NCBI GenBank assembly: GCA_900318015.1
Contig: ONJB01000001.1
Span: 62,001-126,000 of the forward strand
Length of the DNA stretch: 64,000 bases
Direction of reading: 5' to 3'
Source: an uncultured Bacteroidales bacterium
GTDB taxonomy: Bacteria > Bacteroidota > Bacteroidia > Bacteroidales > UBA932
A program made the position numbers and the translations under genes. Below, piece after piece: positions 14,511-22,299 of the stretch. The notes below the pieces were generated by a model. The model saw only the letters and a program-made list of their open reading frames with translations, was not told where the DNA came from and searched no databases. Every line of letters starts with the position of its first letter. Position 1 is the first letter of the stretch.

Positions 14511-15547
14511 AGGACCTCCGCATCATATTCGTCTACACCTCGAAGGATCCCGCGCTCCAAGGAGCCGTCCGCGTCGCGTCCGCCCCTGTGGACGGGGCCG
14601 TATCCCCGTTCCTGCCGGCGAACTGCCAGCTGCTCCGGAGGATCGCGGAGAACAGAATCAAGGACATAGAGAGCGACGGCCGCCACGGCGGACACGTCCT
14701 GCAGCACTGCGAGCTCTCCGCATGGTTCGACGCGAGAGGGGAGCACCACGCCACGGAGCAGGCCGTCCGGAGGACGCTCCTGGAAGCCGGCGTCAGGCGC
14801 CTCCGCGTCAAGGGCAGGCCGCAGCTGAAGGACTGGCTCCTGTGCGACACGAAAACCGCCAGGGCGGCCCTCTCGTCCCTCAAGGCAACCTCCGCACCGG
14901 AATCCGAGGCCAAGGCCCAGAAAAAGACCGCAAAGGGCCGCAAAGCGGCCGCAAGGCCGTCACACGGAGCGGCCGACGCGCTGGACTGGGCCGAGGCGAT
15001 GCGCCTCATCAAGGAACTGTTCGCGGACGGACGGTACAGGGACTGCCTCCTCGTCGCCTGCGGGTGCTTCCTGGGGCTGCGGATTTCGGACCTGCTCACG
15101 CTCCGCTGGTCGGACCTCCACGGGACGGACACCATCTACATCAGGGAGAAGAAGACCGGGAAGAAGCGGGCCTTCAAGATCAACGGCACGCTGCGCAAGA
15201 TCGCCGAGCAGTGCCACGCGAGGGAGGAGGTGACGGACGACTCGTCCTACCTCTTCGCCAGCCCCGCCACGGCGGGGGAGGAGCACATCACGCGGCAGCG
15301 GGCCGACCAGATACTCAAGGAGTGCAAGCAGCGGTACGGCATCACCTCGGCGAAGACCTTCTCGACGCATTCCCTCCGGAAGACCTTCGGCCGGAGGGTC
15401 TGGCTCGTCCAGTGCGACAAGGGGAAGGGAGACCAGGCGCTACTCCTTCTGTGCGACGTCTTCGGGCACTCCTCCATAGCCATCACCAAGCGCTACCTCG
15501 GCATACGCCAGGAAGAAATCCTTTCCGTCTATGACACGATCGGCTGA
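14507..15547 (+). CDS. Tyrosine recombinase
   Basis: 346 aa starting with GTG at 14507 (VKDLRIIFVYTSK), inside the preceding stop. The C-terminal catalytic domain (about 155-346) has the full set: Arg192 in CGCFLGLRISDLLTLRW, a Lys in EKKTGKKRAF (about 215-220), His288 and Arg291 in THSLRKTFG, His321 in DVFGHSSI, and Tyr330 in KRYLGI. It would cut and rejoin DNA through a covalent 3'-phosphotyrosine. The N-terminal half (1-150) does not look like a standard phage-integrase SAM-like domain, and ends in a Lys/Ala-rich linker. The nearby 28-bp palindrome suggests dimer resolution or DNA inversion rather than chromosomal integration. The last 17 bases overlap the next gene. Confidence 0.88.
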   Translation: MKDLRIIFVYTSKDPALQGAVRVASAPVDGAVSPFLPANCQLLRRIAENRIKDIESDGRHGGHVLQHCELSAWFDARGEHHATEQAVRRTLLEAGVRRLRVKGRPQLKDWLLCDTKTARAALSSLKATSAPESEAKAQKKTAKGRKAAARPSHGAADALDWAEAMRLIKELFADGRYRDCLLVACGCFLGLRISDLLTLRWSDLHGTDTIYIREKKTGKKRAFKINGTLRKIAEQCHAREEVTDDSSYLFASPATAGEEHITRQRADQILKECKQRYGITSAKTFSTHSLRKTFGRRVWLVQCDKGKGDQALLLLCDVFGHSSIAITKRYLGIRQEEILSVYDTIG

Positions 15548-16469
15548 CACGCTCCTTCGCACGGCCGCCGCCGTCCTCCTCACGCTTCCAGCGGCCCTTC
15601 CCGCCGGCGGACAGGTCATCAACGACTGGTCCAACTCGAACGGGATCGTGACGACCGTGGATGAGGGCGCCGTGAAGGAGGGGGAGTACGCCGCCCAGGG
15701 GATACTCAGCGAATGGAGCGAGATCCTGGAGGACTTTGAGAAGGACAAGGGCAGGGGAGAGGAGATCGACATGGAAATCAAGACGCTCCGCGCCGGAGGC
15801 GGTGAGGGGCTCAACGTCTTCTACGGCACCGACGGAAGGCGCTACGAACTGCCGAGGATCCTGTCCCCGGAAGGGATAGACCTCTTCCTCCTCACCCCGG
15901 AGGGGATGACCATCTACATGGCCTTCGACGCCCCCGTCTACCTCCAGGACATCGACGACGACATCCTCCGCTGGGTACGGTTCTACGCATACACGCGCCG
16001 GTACTACACCTCAAAGGTGTTCGCCAGATACAAGGAATGGGAGCCAAGGATAAAGGCGTACTTCGCGTCGATCGGGGTTCCGGAGGAACTGGCGGAAATC
16101 TGTCTCATCGAATCCGGATGCACCTACGGCGCACTCTCCAGCGCCGGCGCCCTCGGGATGTGGCAGATCATGCCGGACACGGGACGTTCACATGGGATGC
16201 GCATCGACGCCCAGGTGGACGAGCGGCTCGATCCGGTGGCCTCCACGCTCGCGGCGGGGAAGATCCTCCTGACCACATACCGCCAGACGGGCGACTGGAC
16301 CCTCGCGGCGGCCGCCTACAACTGCGGCGCCGGACGGTTCCAGGGACAGCGCAAGGGCCTTCCCTGGTCCTCGGTCAAGCGCTACCTCCCGAAGGAGACG
16401 CAGCAGTACATCCCTGGGCTCATCGCTATGCACTACGTCTGGACGTACCGAGACCAACTCGGCTTCTAG
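15531..16469 (+). CDS. Lytic transglycosylase (SLT domain), secreted
   Basis: 312 aa with a signal peptide (about 1-27, ending ALPAGG). The SLT domain spans about 180-300: catalytic Glu194 in EICLIESGCTYGALSSAGALGMWQIMP, then AAAAYNCGAGRFQ and the WSSVKRYLPKETQQYIPGLIA segment typical of MltD-like enzymes. It would cleave the glycan strands of peptidoglycan, letting the mating channel pass. Such enzymes are regular companions of type IV secretion systems. Here it is coupled to the recombinase gene (17-base overlap) instead of lying in the tra operon. No LysM repeats are present. A hairpin terminator follows 22 bases after the stop. Confidence 0.88.
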   Translation: MTRSADTLLRTAAAVLLTLPAALPAGGQVINDWSNSNGIVTTVDEGAVKEGEYAAQGILSEWSEILEDFEKDKGRGEEIDMEIKTLRAGGGEGLNVFYGTDGRRYELPRILSPEGIDLFLLTPEGMTIYMAFDAPVYLQDIDDDILRWVRFYAYTRRYYTSKVFARYKEWEPRIKAYFASIGVPEELAEICLIESGCTYGALSSAGALGMWQIMPDTGRSHGMRIDAQVDERLDPVASTLAAGKILLTTYRQTGDWTLAAAAYNCGAGRFQGQRKGLPWSSVKRYLPKETQQYIPGLIAMHYVWTYRDQLGF

Positions 16470-16490
16470 CGCCTCATAGATATGAAGATT

Positions 16491-16529
16491 AAAAAAGGAC
16501 TGCCGATCTTTCGGCGGTCCTTTTTCTTT
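16491..16529. terminator. Bidirectional terminator, left border of AT-rich island
   Basis: AAAAAAGGACTGCCG-ATCTTT-CGGCGGTCCTTTTTCTTT. There are runs of A before and T after, so it can stop both the transglycosylase transcript and the minus-strand operon ending at 16552. It shares AAAGGACTGCCGA with the hairpin at 20622-20659. Confidence 0.8.
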
Positions 16530-16551
16530 AGCAATCATCAACACCCAGAGA

Positions 16552-17340
16552 CTAGAAATCGAATTCTCCATCGTCATCCTCGTCATCATTGCTGGAGAAA
16601 ACATTTGAACCATTGACGACATGAATGTTCGTGATGGCGATGATTTCCTCTTTCCTGGACTCAAGGAAATTGTAAAAGAAATCACGTTCAAGGAAACTGA
16701 GTTTCTTGTAGGCGCCGATGTCATTGAGAATCCTGACGATATAAGCTACGCGGCTGTTACAGTGGGTCCTGAAGACATCAGGATTATCGTTCACGAAATC
16801 CAAAATGCCAAACATCGCCTCCTTGATACGGAACACGGTGGAACGGAGCAGGTATCTCCTTGCCTTTCCGAGACTGTAGAGAAGTCGAGTATAGGCGTAA
16901 GGATCTTCCAGTTCCTCACAGACAGTAAGCTGGACCGACCAATAAAGATTGGGGAGGGGCATGTCCATGAAGCCTTTCTTCCTATTGAAAACAAACTTAT
17001 CAACGACAAAGTCCTTACCCTTTTCGCCGTTCGGAATTTCACCGACTATCTTCTTTACGAAATCGAAATGGGCGACGTGCGAAAGAAAGGCCCAAAGATT
17101 GAGATCGGACACGACAACGGGAGGATAACGATAAGCCTCATAAAGCGCAATAGCCGACCCAAGAAGATCGTTTGGATCCAACTTGGACGCCAGCCCTTCC
17201 GGGGCCATGTAGCAGAGCGAAGCCAAGTTCTTCGGATCGACCTCGAAAACGTCGGAACGATAGTCCTCCACGTTAGCGTTATCCATAAGAAACCTGGTAT
17301 AACTCTCTTTGAAAACCTGCTGAAGCATACTACACCGCAT
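16552..17340 (-). CDS. DUF6339-like protein, third gene of the GHKL-ATPase operon
   Basis: 262 aa, MRCSMLQQVFKESYTRFLMDN onwards. A patterned central region (AIALYEAYRYPPVVVSDLNLWAFLSHVAHFDFVKK, then MPLPNLYWSVQLTVCEELEDPYAYTRLLYS) agrees with my recollection of DUF6339: a conserved W/F-A-[FY]-L-[ST]-H block followed by an EDPY motif. DUF6339 proteins are often seen near ATPases and nucleases in bacterial defence loci; this is a memory of annotations, not a search. It ends in a very acidic tail (SSNDDEDDDGEFDF). There is no signal peptide or obvious catalytic site. It lies 5 bases after the middle gene. Codons are AT-rich compared with the rest of the window, which suggests separate acquisition. 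Confidence 0.6.
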   Translation of the reverse strand: MRCSMLQQVFKESYTRFLMDNANVEDYRSDVFEVDPKNLASLCYMAPEGLASKLDPNDLLGSAIALYEAYRYPPVVVSDLNLWAFLSHVAHFDFVKKIVGEIPNGEKGKDFVVDKFVFNRKKGFMDMPLPNLYWSVQLTVCEELEDPYAYTRLLYSLGKARRYLLRSTVFRIKEAMFGILDFVNDNPDVFRTHCNSRVAYIVRILNDIGAYKKLSFLERDFFYNFLESRKEEIIAITNIHVVNGSNVFSSNDDEDDDGEFDF

Positions 17341-17345
17341 TATTG

Positions 17346-18221
17346 TTAAACATCAGAATCTTCGGTAACGGCCAGAACATCAAACATCCGCTTGAAAGGG
17401 TCCCCTAGAAGTCTCTGAGCAAGCTTCATTATATCGGCAAGATCCGAAAGATCATATTCTTGCAGTTCGGGCTCGGTCGAAATCCGATACTGAAGCGCAT
17501 CTGCCCATGTTTTCCCAGTATATTGGGGATTATAGAGATTGAGAAGAGCGTACGTAAGGGCGCTCATCACAACAGAAGAATGCAACTGACTTGCCAACTT
17601 CAAGTCTCCCTGGATATGGCGACGATACTTCTCATACATCTTCGGAGGAATCGTAATGTAAATAATATTGCCCTCAAGGTTGAATGAGGTCTCACGCGAA
17701 TCGTCGGTGCCGGCGTTAAACTTCATGATCGACCCTGCCGCAAAAAGCTTATCATACTTCACGTCCATATTGTATCTGAACGGCGGAAAGTCAATAAGTT
17801 TGTCTCCACACTCCAACAGGAAAGACGCTCCGTCATAATCCTCGTTGAAACCAGGATTGGCATAGTCTTCAATGGTCTTCGTCACGACAAGGGAACAGGT
17901 GAAGACCAGACGACCCTTCACCGCAGAACGTGGGATTTCAATAACGAAATCCGGCTTCTTACTGCGGAAAATCTCCCGATAATACGTGGAAGAGCCATTG
18001 ACTTCACAGCAGTATTCCGCCATATCCTTTTCAATAAAGGATTTAATATACTCATTATCAAAGTTCAAGTGGACACCAATCCGAACAAGTTCGGATTCAA
18101 TGACGGGATCATCGACGGCAATACACTTTTCATCGAGACTAGGAATTATATCGTCGCCCATACTCAAAATCGGGTACGGCAAAGAAATTCCAGAGTAATT
18201 GTTGCTCCTATTTCTTCTCAT
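17346..18221 (-). CDS. Unknown middle protein of the GHKL-ATPase operon
   Basis: 291 aa from the ATG at 18221 (MRRNRSNNYSGISLPYPILSMGDD); ATGs at 18227 and 18242 are also possible. All overlap the end of the ATPase gene by 14 bases or more, indicating tight coupling. The predicted structure is mostly beta in the first two thirds (FVIEIPRSAVKGRLVFTCSLVVTKTIEDY, then NIIYITIPPKMYEKYRRHIQGDLKLASQLHSS). It is helical at the end (LSDLADIMKLAQRLLGDPFKRMFDVL). No nuclease, ATPase or membrane motif was recognised. Its fixed place between an ATPase and a DUF6339-like protein suggests a partner or effector within one complex. AT-rich like its neighbours. Confidence 0.65.
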   Translation of the reverse strand: MRRNRSNNYSGISLPYPILSMGDDIIPSLDEKCIAVDDPVIESELVRIGVHLNFDNEYIKSFIEKDMAEYCCEVNGSSTYYREIFRSKKPDFVIEIPRSAVKGRLVFTCSLVVTKTIEDYANPGFNEDYDGASFLLECGDKLIDFPPFRYNMDVKYDKLFAAGSIMKFNAGTDDSRETSFNLEGNIIYITIPPKMYEKYRRHIQGDLKLASQLHSSVVMSALTYALLNLYNPQYTGKTWADALQYRISTEPELQEYDLSDLADIMKLAQRLLGDPFKRMFDVLAVTEDSDV

Positions 18222-20253
18222 ATACATCAAGTTTAATTGCATGTCTCATGTTGTCGGCAAACTTAATCCACATGTCGTTGCGACCAGGAACAAGAGTGAA
18301 ATCCATAACGGTATTACGATAAGCCTTGCCGAGCGTGGAAGAAAGAATCTTCATGGAAACCGTAACCTCTTCACCGAAGATGGAAACAACCATCCGCGAA
18401 ACATTGATAGCCTTCCTGGCATGAATAATAATCTTGTGATATACGACACCATCCGCCTTCACCTCCGCAAAGCTCCTGAAAACAACCCTTACGTGACGCT
18501 CGCCCTTCAGGGCGACATTACCATCGACAACCTTGTTTCGATAAACGATATGCGGAGGAACGACAACATCCGGCTCCTTAGGTTTCGGTTTAGGCTCCGG
18601 CTCCGGCTCTTGCTCTGGCTCGACCTCATTCTGGGTTTTGGTTTTATCCAGCTTACGAAAGATCTCATCATCATCATCGAGATCCTCATCTTCAGGAACA
18701 TTCTGAATCTTCGCAGCCTCGCTGTTGAAATTCACAATGACACGCCCAAAGTTGGACTCTTGAAGAACCGGTTCGGAACCGTTATCGGCAACAGGAACGG
18801 TAGTCATAAGACCAAGGGTATCAGACTCCTCGTCGGAACGCCGACCTTGATACGATGGCTTACCATCCTCCTCGGAGGAAGGGATATAGAGAAACTGTTC
18901 AAGGTCGGTAATTTTGGCATTGCCATCAGTCTCCTTGAAGAAAACGGAGCCAATAGACCTCAAGATAAACGCGTTGATGTTAGACAGCGCCTCTTTGGCC
19001 TTTTCGCGTTCAGCTGAATTACTATCAATAATCCTGTAATCCCACTCAGTATGCGACTGGTTTTCGCAGCTCCGAAGAAGGGCGTTGCCGTCCTTGTCGT
19101 CGCAATAAAAGACAGCGCAAAAACCGTAATTTGTTGTCCATTTCTTGTGGTAAATCAGCATCTTTTGCATGCGCATGTAACACACGTCGTCCTTCAACGA
19201 TTTATCAATATAGATAAACAGGTGGCACAAGCCAAGGCTCAGAAGTTCCTCCTGAAAATGAAGGTGATATTTGTCGGAGCCGGCATTGACGACGCTGTTG
19301 TAGAACGGCGCAGGGTTGTTTGTTCCGTGAACAATATCCTGTTTCTCATTCTTAAAACGAGAAGACATCAACTCGTCGAGTGTTTCATGATTGATAAGGA
19401 TCTCCGTCTCCGGAAATAGTTCCGCATTATCCTCGACCTTGAAACGGACCACCAATTTCTTATCATAAATAGCCAGCCAAAAGTGAACCAGAACATACTC
19501 AATCATCTCGTTGATTTTCTTGAACGCATCCACGCCCAAGATATAGAAATTGGTGCCCGGTTCCTTCCGAAGAAACTCATCAGGAATGGAAGAAGGATCG
19601 ACGACTGCATTTCCATTATTGTTATCATAAAACAAGTTCGGCATGTGCAAGACACCGTCCTTATCAAAAGAAGAGAGATAGGCACTGCCCTGGAAACAAT
19701 ACTCGCCGGTATTCGTCAGGGTAGAAACCAAAATGGCTCCGAGCTGAGAAACATTAAAGTATGCCGCCTTGCCGTAACCGAAAGAGCCGGCCGTGTAGTT
19801 CCTGCCCTTGCTGGAATTGCCCATACTCTGCGAAAAAGCATTGAACTTCTTTTTCGGATTATTGGGTTCATAATCCATACCGGTCGTATTGAAATCACTG
19901 ATAACAAGAGCCGGGAGATAACCATTGGCAATGCACGTATCAAGATACAAAAGCATATCTTTATATTTGCAGTTGCCATCATCATCGCCCCATTTTTTCA
20001 TACAGCAAATAAAATACTCGCGGATCTCAAAGACCTTGGGGTAATCGAAGATAGGCAGTTTGATGCAACTGAATTCAACCACTACGGGATGATCGGCAGA
20101 CCATCTGGCGTCAAGAGAATTTTGAAGGCACTCACGTACAAGCGACTCGAACTTGTTCTTTCTGAAGTTATCCGAGGCAGGATTGTTTTGTCCATACATA
20201 TAACTGCAAGGCATTACGAAGGAATGCCATTTACAATTCATTTCTTTATCCAT
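18208..20253 (-). CDS. GHKL-type ATPase, first gene of a three-gene island
   Basis: 681 aa. The N-terminal 170 residues carry the GHKL (Hsp90/MutL-like) ATP-binding motifs. These are Glu41 to Asp48 in ECLQNSLDA (N-box), Asp120 to Gly125 in DFNTTG (G1), and Gly156 to Ala164 in GSFGYGKAA (G2 lid). A long middle region follows. Near 545-580 is a Pro/Glu/Lys-rich linker (EPEQEPEPEPKPKPKEP), then a beta-rich C-terminal domain (about 580-681). No histidine-kinase or response-regulator partner is present, so this is more like stand-alone GHKL ATPases found in defence systems such as MutL-like ones. The start at 20253 (MDKEMNCKWH; MNCKWH 12 bases later is equally possible) follows a good promoter. 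Base composition is clearly more AT-rich than the window average. Confidence 0.8.
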   Translation of the reverse strand: MDKEMNCKWHSFVMPCSYMYGQNNPASDNFRKNKFESLVRECLQNSLDARWSADHPVVVEFSCIKLPIFDYPKVFEIREYFICCMKKWGDDDGNCKYKDMLLYLDTCIANGYLPALVISDFNTTGMDYEPNNPKKKFNAFSQSMGNSSKGRNYTAGSFGYGKAAYFNVSQLGAILVSTLTNTGEYCFQGSAYLSSFDKDGVLHMPNLFYDNNNGNAVVDPSSIPDEFLRKEPGTNFYILGVDAFKKINEMIEYVLVHFWLAIYDKKLVVRFKVEDNAELFPETEILINHETLDELMSSRFKNEKQDIVHGTNNPAPFYNSVVNAGSDKYHLHFQEELLSLGLCHLFIYIDKSLKDDVCYMRMQKMLIYHKKWTTNYGFCAVFYCDDKDGNALLRSCENQSHTEWDYRIIDSNSAEREKAKEALSNINAFILRSIGSVFFKETDGNAKITDLEQFLYIPSSEEDGKPSYQGRRSDEESDTLGLMTTVPVADNGSEPVLQESNFGRVIVNFNSEAAKIQNVPEDEDLDDDDEIFRKLDKTKTQNEVEPEQEPEPEPKPKPKEPDVVVPPHIVYRNKVVDGNVALKGERHVRVVFRSFAEVKADGVVYHKIIIHARKAINVSRMVVSIFGEEVTVSMKILSSTLGKAYRNTVMDFTLVPGRNDMWIKFADNMRHAIKLDVYEKK

Positions 20254-20279
20254 AGCAACAAATTATAAGTCCTTCGCTG

Positions 20280-20310
20280 CAAATATCGCGATTATCATCG
20301 CAAATTCAAA
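20280..20310 (-). promoter_or_regulatory. Promoter of the GHKL-ATPase operon
   Basis: Minus strand: TTTG at 20310-20307, 19 bases, then GATATTTG at 20287-20280 (one mismatch). The predicted start near 20273 gives a leader of about 20 bases. Confidence 0.55.
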
Positions 20311-20621
20311 ATAATTTTGCAAAAACCAAACATCATAACTTATTGATTTCTAACACAAAAATTATTCTAAATTGAATCACAAAAAGTGCTAATTTTGTTT
20401 GTTATAAATTGTAACAACATGTTTAAATTATTGCAAAGTATTACAAAGTGTTGCAAAGTGTAGTCAACTGTAGTTATCTGGAGAGTAAAGTTGGTATAAG
20501 TTATCACAACCAAAAAACTACCGAATTGTCCTATTTTCAGCAATTTTACCCAAACAAATTTATCAGAAGCAAATCCTATTAGGAAAGAAAAGTCCCTATT
20601 AAATAGTAAAATAGAGACAAG
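20311..20621. repeat. AT-rich intergenic region with three tandem 10-bp repeats
   Basis: No gene was seen. Three head-to-tail repeats, TTGCAAAGTA, TTACAAAGTG and TTGCAAAGTG, lie at 20431-20460. They are preceded by AT-rich DNA with TAATTTTG-like words. The tandem repeat, upstream of the island promoter, may be a regulator site. Confidence 0.45.
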
Positions 20622-20659
20622 AAAGGACTGCCGAACCATCGACAGTCCTTTCTTTTTTC
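20622..20659. terminator. Terminator, right border of the AT-rich island
   Basis: AAAGGACTG-CCGAACCATCGA-CAGTCCTTT followed by CTTTTTT. It lies just past the last gene of the tra operon (stop at 20681) and can act in both directions. It begins with the same AAAGGACTGCCGA as the left-border hairpin at 16491-16529. Confidence 0.75.
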
Positions 20660-20680
20660 ACCCATTATTTGGAAGATGTG

Positions 20681-21139
20681 TTACTTCACCCTCGTGGCCG
20701 TCACTTTCGATTTCTTATCGTACGACCAGGGAAGGCCGTTCTTGGTGGCCCTCCCGTAGGCCGAGTATTCAAACGTGAGGACGTCACCCTTCACGTAGGC
20801 CGGACCGAAGGCGTAGGTCACCTTCATGTCCGGATCGTCAACCGAATAGGCGGCGATGTTCATCATCTCGCCGCTGATGAGTCCAGCGGACTTGAAAAAG
20901 CCCGTCACGTTGACGCGGTTCTCATTGACCTTCGTGACGGTGAAGCTGCCGGAGCCGGACTCGTCGGACTTGTCCGTACCCCACTGGAGGGAGTACTGCT
21001 CAGTGAAGTTCCACTCGCCGACGAAAACGGCGGACGGGTCCTTCTCCTTATCTTTGTCCTTCGACGGACGGTCGGACTTCTCACAGGAGATGCAGCAGGC
21101 GGCCACAACGGCCGCAAGAAAACAGAATACGCGTCTCAT
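20681..21139 (-). CDS. Small lipoprotein, end of tra operon
   Basis: 152 aa from the ATG at 21139 (MRRVFCFLAAVVAACCISCEKS). The lipobox is ISC with the lipidated Cys near residue 19, followed by a Lys/Asp-rich linker (DKDKEKDPS). The body reads as one beta-barrel-like lipocalin-style domain (FVGEWNFTEQYSLQWG, GSFTVTKVNENRVNVTG, MKVTYAFGPAYVKGDVLTFEY). Lipocalin-like lipoproteins of this size are common in Bacteroidales; the ligand is unknown. It is two bases downstream of the next gene and is the last gene before the terminator. Confidence 0.7.
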   Translation of the reverse strand: MRRVFCFLAAVVAACCISCEKSDRPSKDKDKEKDPSAVFVGEWNFTEQYSLQWGTDKSDESGSGSFTVTKVNENRVNVTGFFKSAGLISGEMMNIAAYSVDDPDMKVTYAFGPAYVKGDVLTFEYSAYGRATKNGLPWSYDKKSKVTATRVK

Positions 21140-21140
21140 A

Positions 21141-21755
21141 TTAAATGTCCTCCATGTCAATCTGTTCCTTCATCAGGAAATTCACCTTGTCTACGTACTC
21201 CACGACCAGGTACATGTTCGAGACGGCCCTGTTATACTTGACCGACAGGGTGATGAACCCGTCGGCGAGATAGAATACGCTCTGCCACTGGGAGGACTCG
21301 TCCTCGAATCCCCAATGCTCCTGCCCCGTCCCCTCACGGAAACGGGAGGACAGCTTCTCCACCGACTCGGGCTTCACTCCGTACTTCTCCTGGTAGGAGG
21401 ACTTGTACTTCTCGTAGCGGGCCTTCACGGCGGACCAGGAAGGCTGCGTAGGGAAGGAGACGGACACCTTCCAGACGAAACTCTCCTTGGTGTTCACGCC
21501 GAGGGCGCAGCCAGGAACGCCGGAGAAGGTGCCGGTCATGATGAACACGTTCCCCTTCTTCTCGATGAACGTAAACCCCTTCTCCTTGAGCCCCTCGATG
21601 AGCGGCAGGGGAGACCCGTCGATGGGGAACCCCATGAACTGAAGATGGGGGATCTCGGCAGGAAGCGTCCTGACGTTATCCTGAGCCCGGACGCTTGCGC
21701 AGCAGCCGAGCAAGAGCGCCGTAACCACGGCATGTATCCAAACTCTCATACTCAT
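21141..21755 (-). CDS. Secreted protein of unknown function
   Basis: 204 aa with a typical signal peptide (MSMRVWIHAVVTALLLGCCASVRA, cleavage after SVRA; ATG 6 bases later also possible). The mature part begins QDNVRTLPAEIPHLQFMGFPIDGS and contains LIEGLKEKGFTFIEKKGNVFIMTGTFSG, a pattern I know from small periplasmic Bacteroidales proteins of unknown role. It lies in the distal part of the tra operon, 4 bases after the nuclease-like gene and 1 base before the lipoprotein gene. Confidence 0.65.
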   Translation of the reverse strand: MSMRVWIHAVVTALLLGCCASVRAQDNVRTLPAEIPHLQFMGFPIDGSPLPLIEGLKEKGFTFIEKKGNVFIMTGTFSGVPGCALGVNTKESFVWKVSVSFPTQPSWSAVKARYEKYKSSYQEKYGVKPESVEKLSSRFREGTGQEHWGFEDESSQWQSVFYLADGFITLSVKYNRAVSNMYLVVEYVDKVNFLMKEQIDMEDI

Positions 21756-21759
21756 AACG

Positions 21760-22299
21760 TTACTTATCTTCGTTGTTAGAAGTCTTGTCTGTAAACCCGA
21801 CGAGGGCGAGCATCCTGTCGCCGCTCACGATATCCACGTTGTTCAACCAGCCGGCCGCGTCCCTGGAGCCTTCGCCGGTCTTCCCCGTATGGACGAAGAA
21901 GCCCCTGCGGCACTCCCTCGTGCATACCCTTGAGAAGTCCTCTACGTCCTGCCTGGAGATATAGCCCCGGTACCGCTTACACTGCACGAGGTAGTCGAAG
22001 CCGTCCTTCGAGACCCTTCCGTCGACGCCTCCGTCACCCGAATAGCTCCGGTTCCTCCGAACTCCGTAACCGGCCTTCTTGAAGCCGTCAAGGACGAGTT
22101 CCTCGAAAGAGTAGGGATTTATCTTCCGGAGGTATGAAAGGGCCTGTGCGGGGCTGAAACAGCCCTTTCCGAGGAGTTCCCGGACGCGCACTGCCTGGGC
22201 CTTCCTCGCCTCGTGCCTCCTCGACGCAGGACGGAAGGACCTGCCGAGGAAAACGGCGAAGACGAGCACGACGAACAGTATGACCACGACGACTTTCAC
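21760..22299 (-). CDS. Membrane-anchored Mrr-like restriction endonuclease
   Basis: 179 aa starting with GTG at 22299, inside the stop of the preceding gene (GTGA overlap). Residues 1-18 form a hydrophobic anchor (MKVVVVILFVVLVFAVFLG). From about 60 the Mrr_cat/PD-(D/E)XK fold is clear: NPYSFEELVLDGFKKAGYGV, Asp93 in GDGGVDGRV, and Gln106-Cys-Lys108 in YLVQCKRYRG. A later GFFVHTGKTGEGSRDAA segment matches the family strand. Such enzymes cut DNA, often modified DNA. The membrane anchor and the place in a conjugation operon suggest it acts on DNA near the transfer channel or the envelope; this is inference. All expected catalytic residues are present. Confidence 0.8.
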   Translation of the reverse strand: MKVVVVILFVVLVFAVFLGRSFRPASRRHEARKAQAVRVRELLGKGCFSPAQALSYLRKINPYSFEELVLDGFKKAGYGVRRNRSYSGDGGVDGRVSKDGFDYLVQCKRYRGYISRQDVEDFSRVCTRECRRGFFVHTGKTGEGSRDAAGWLNNVDIVSGDRMLALVGFTDKTSNNEDK

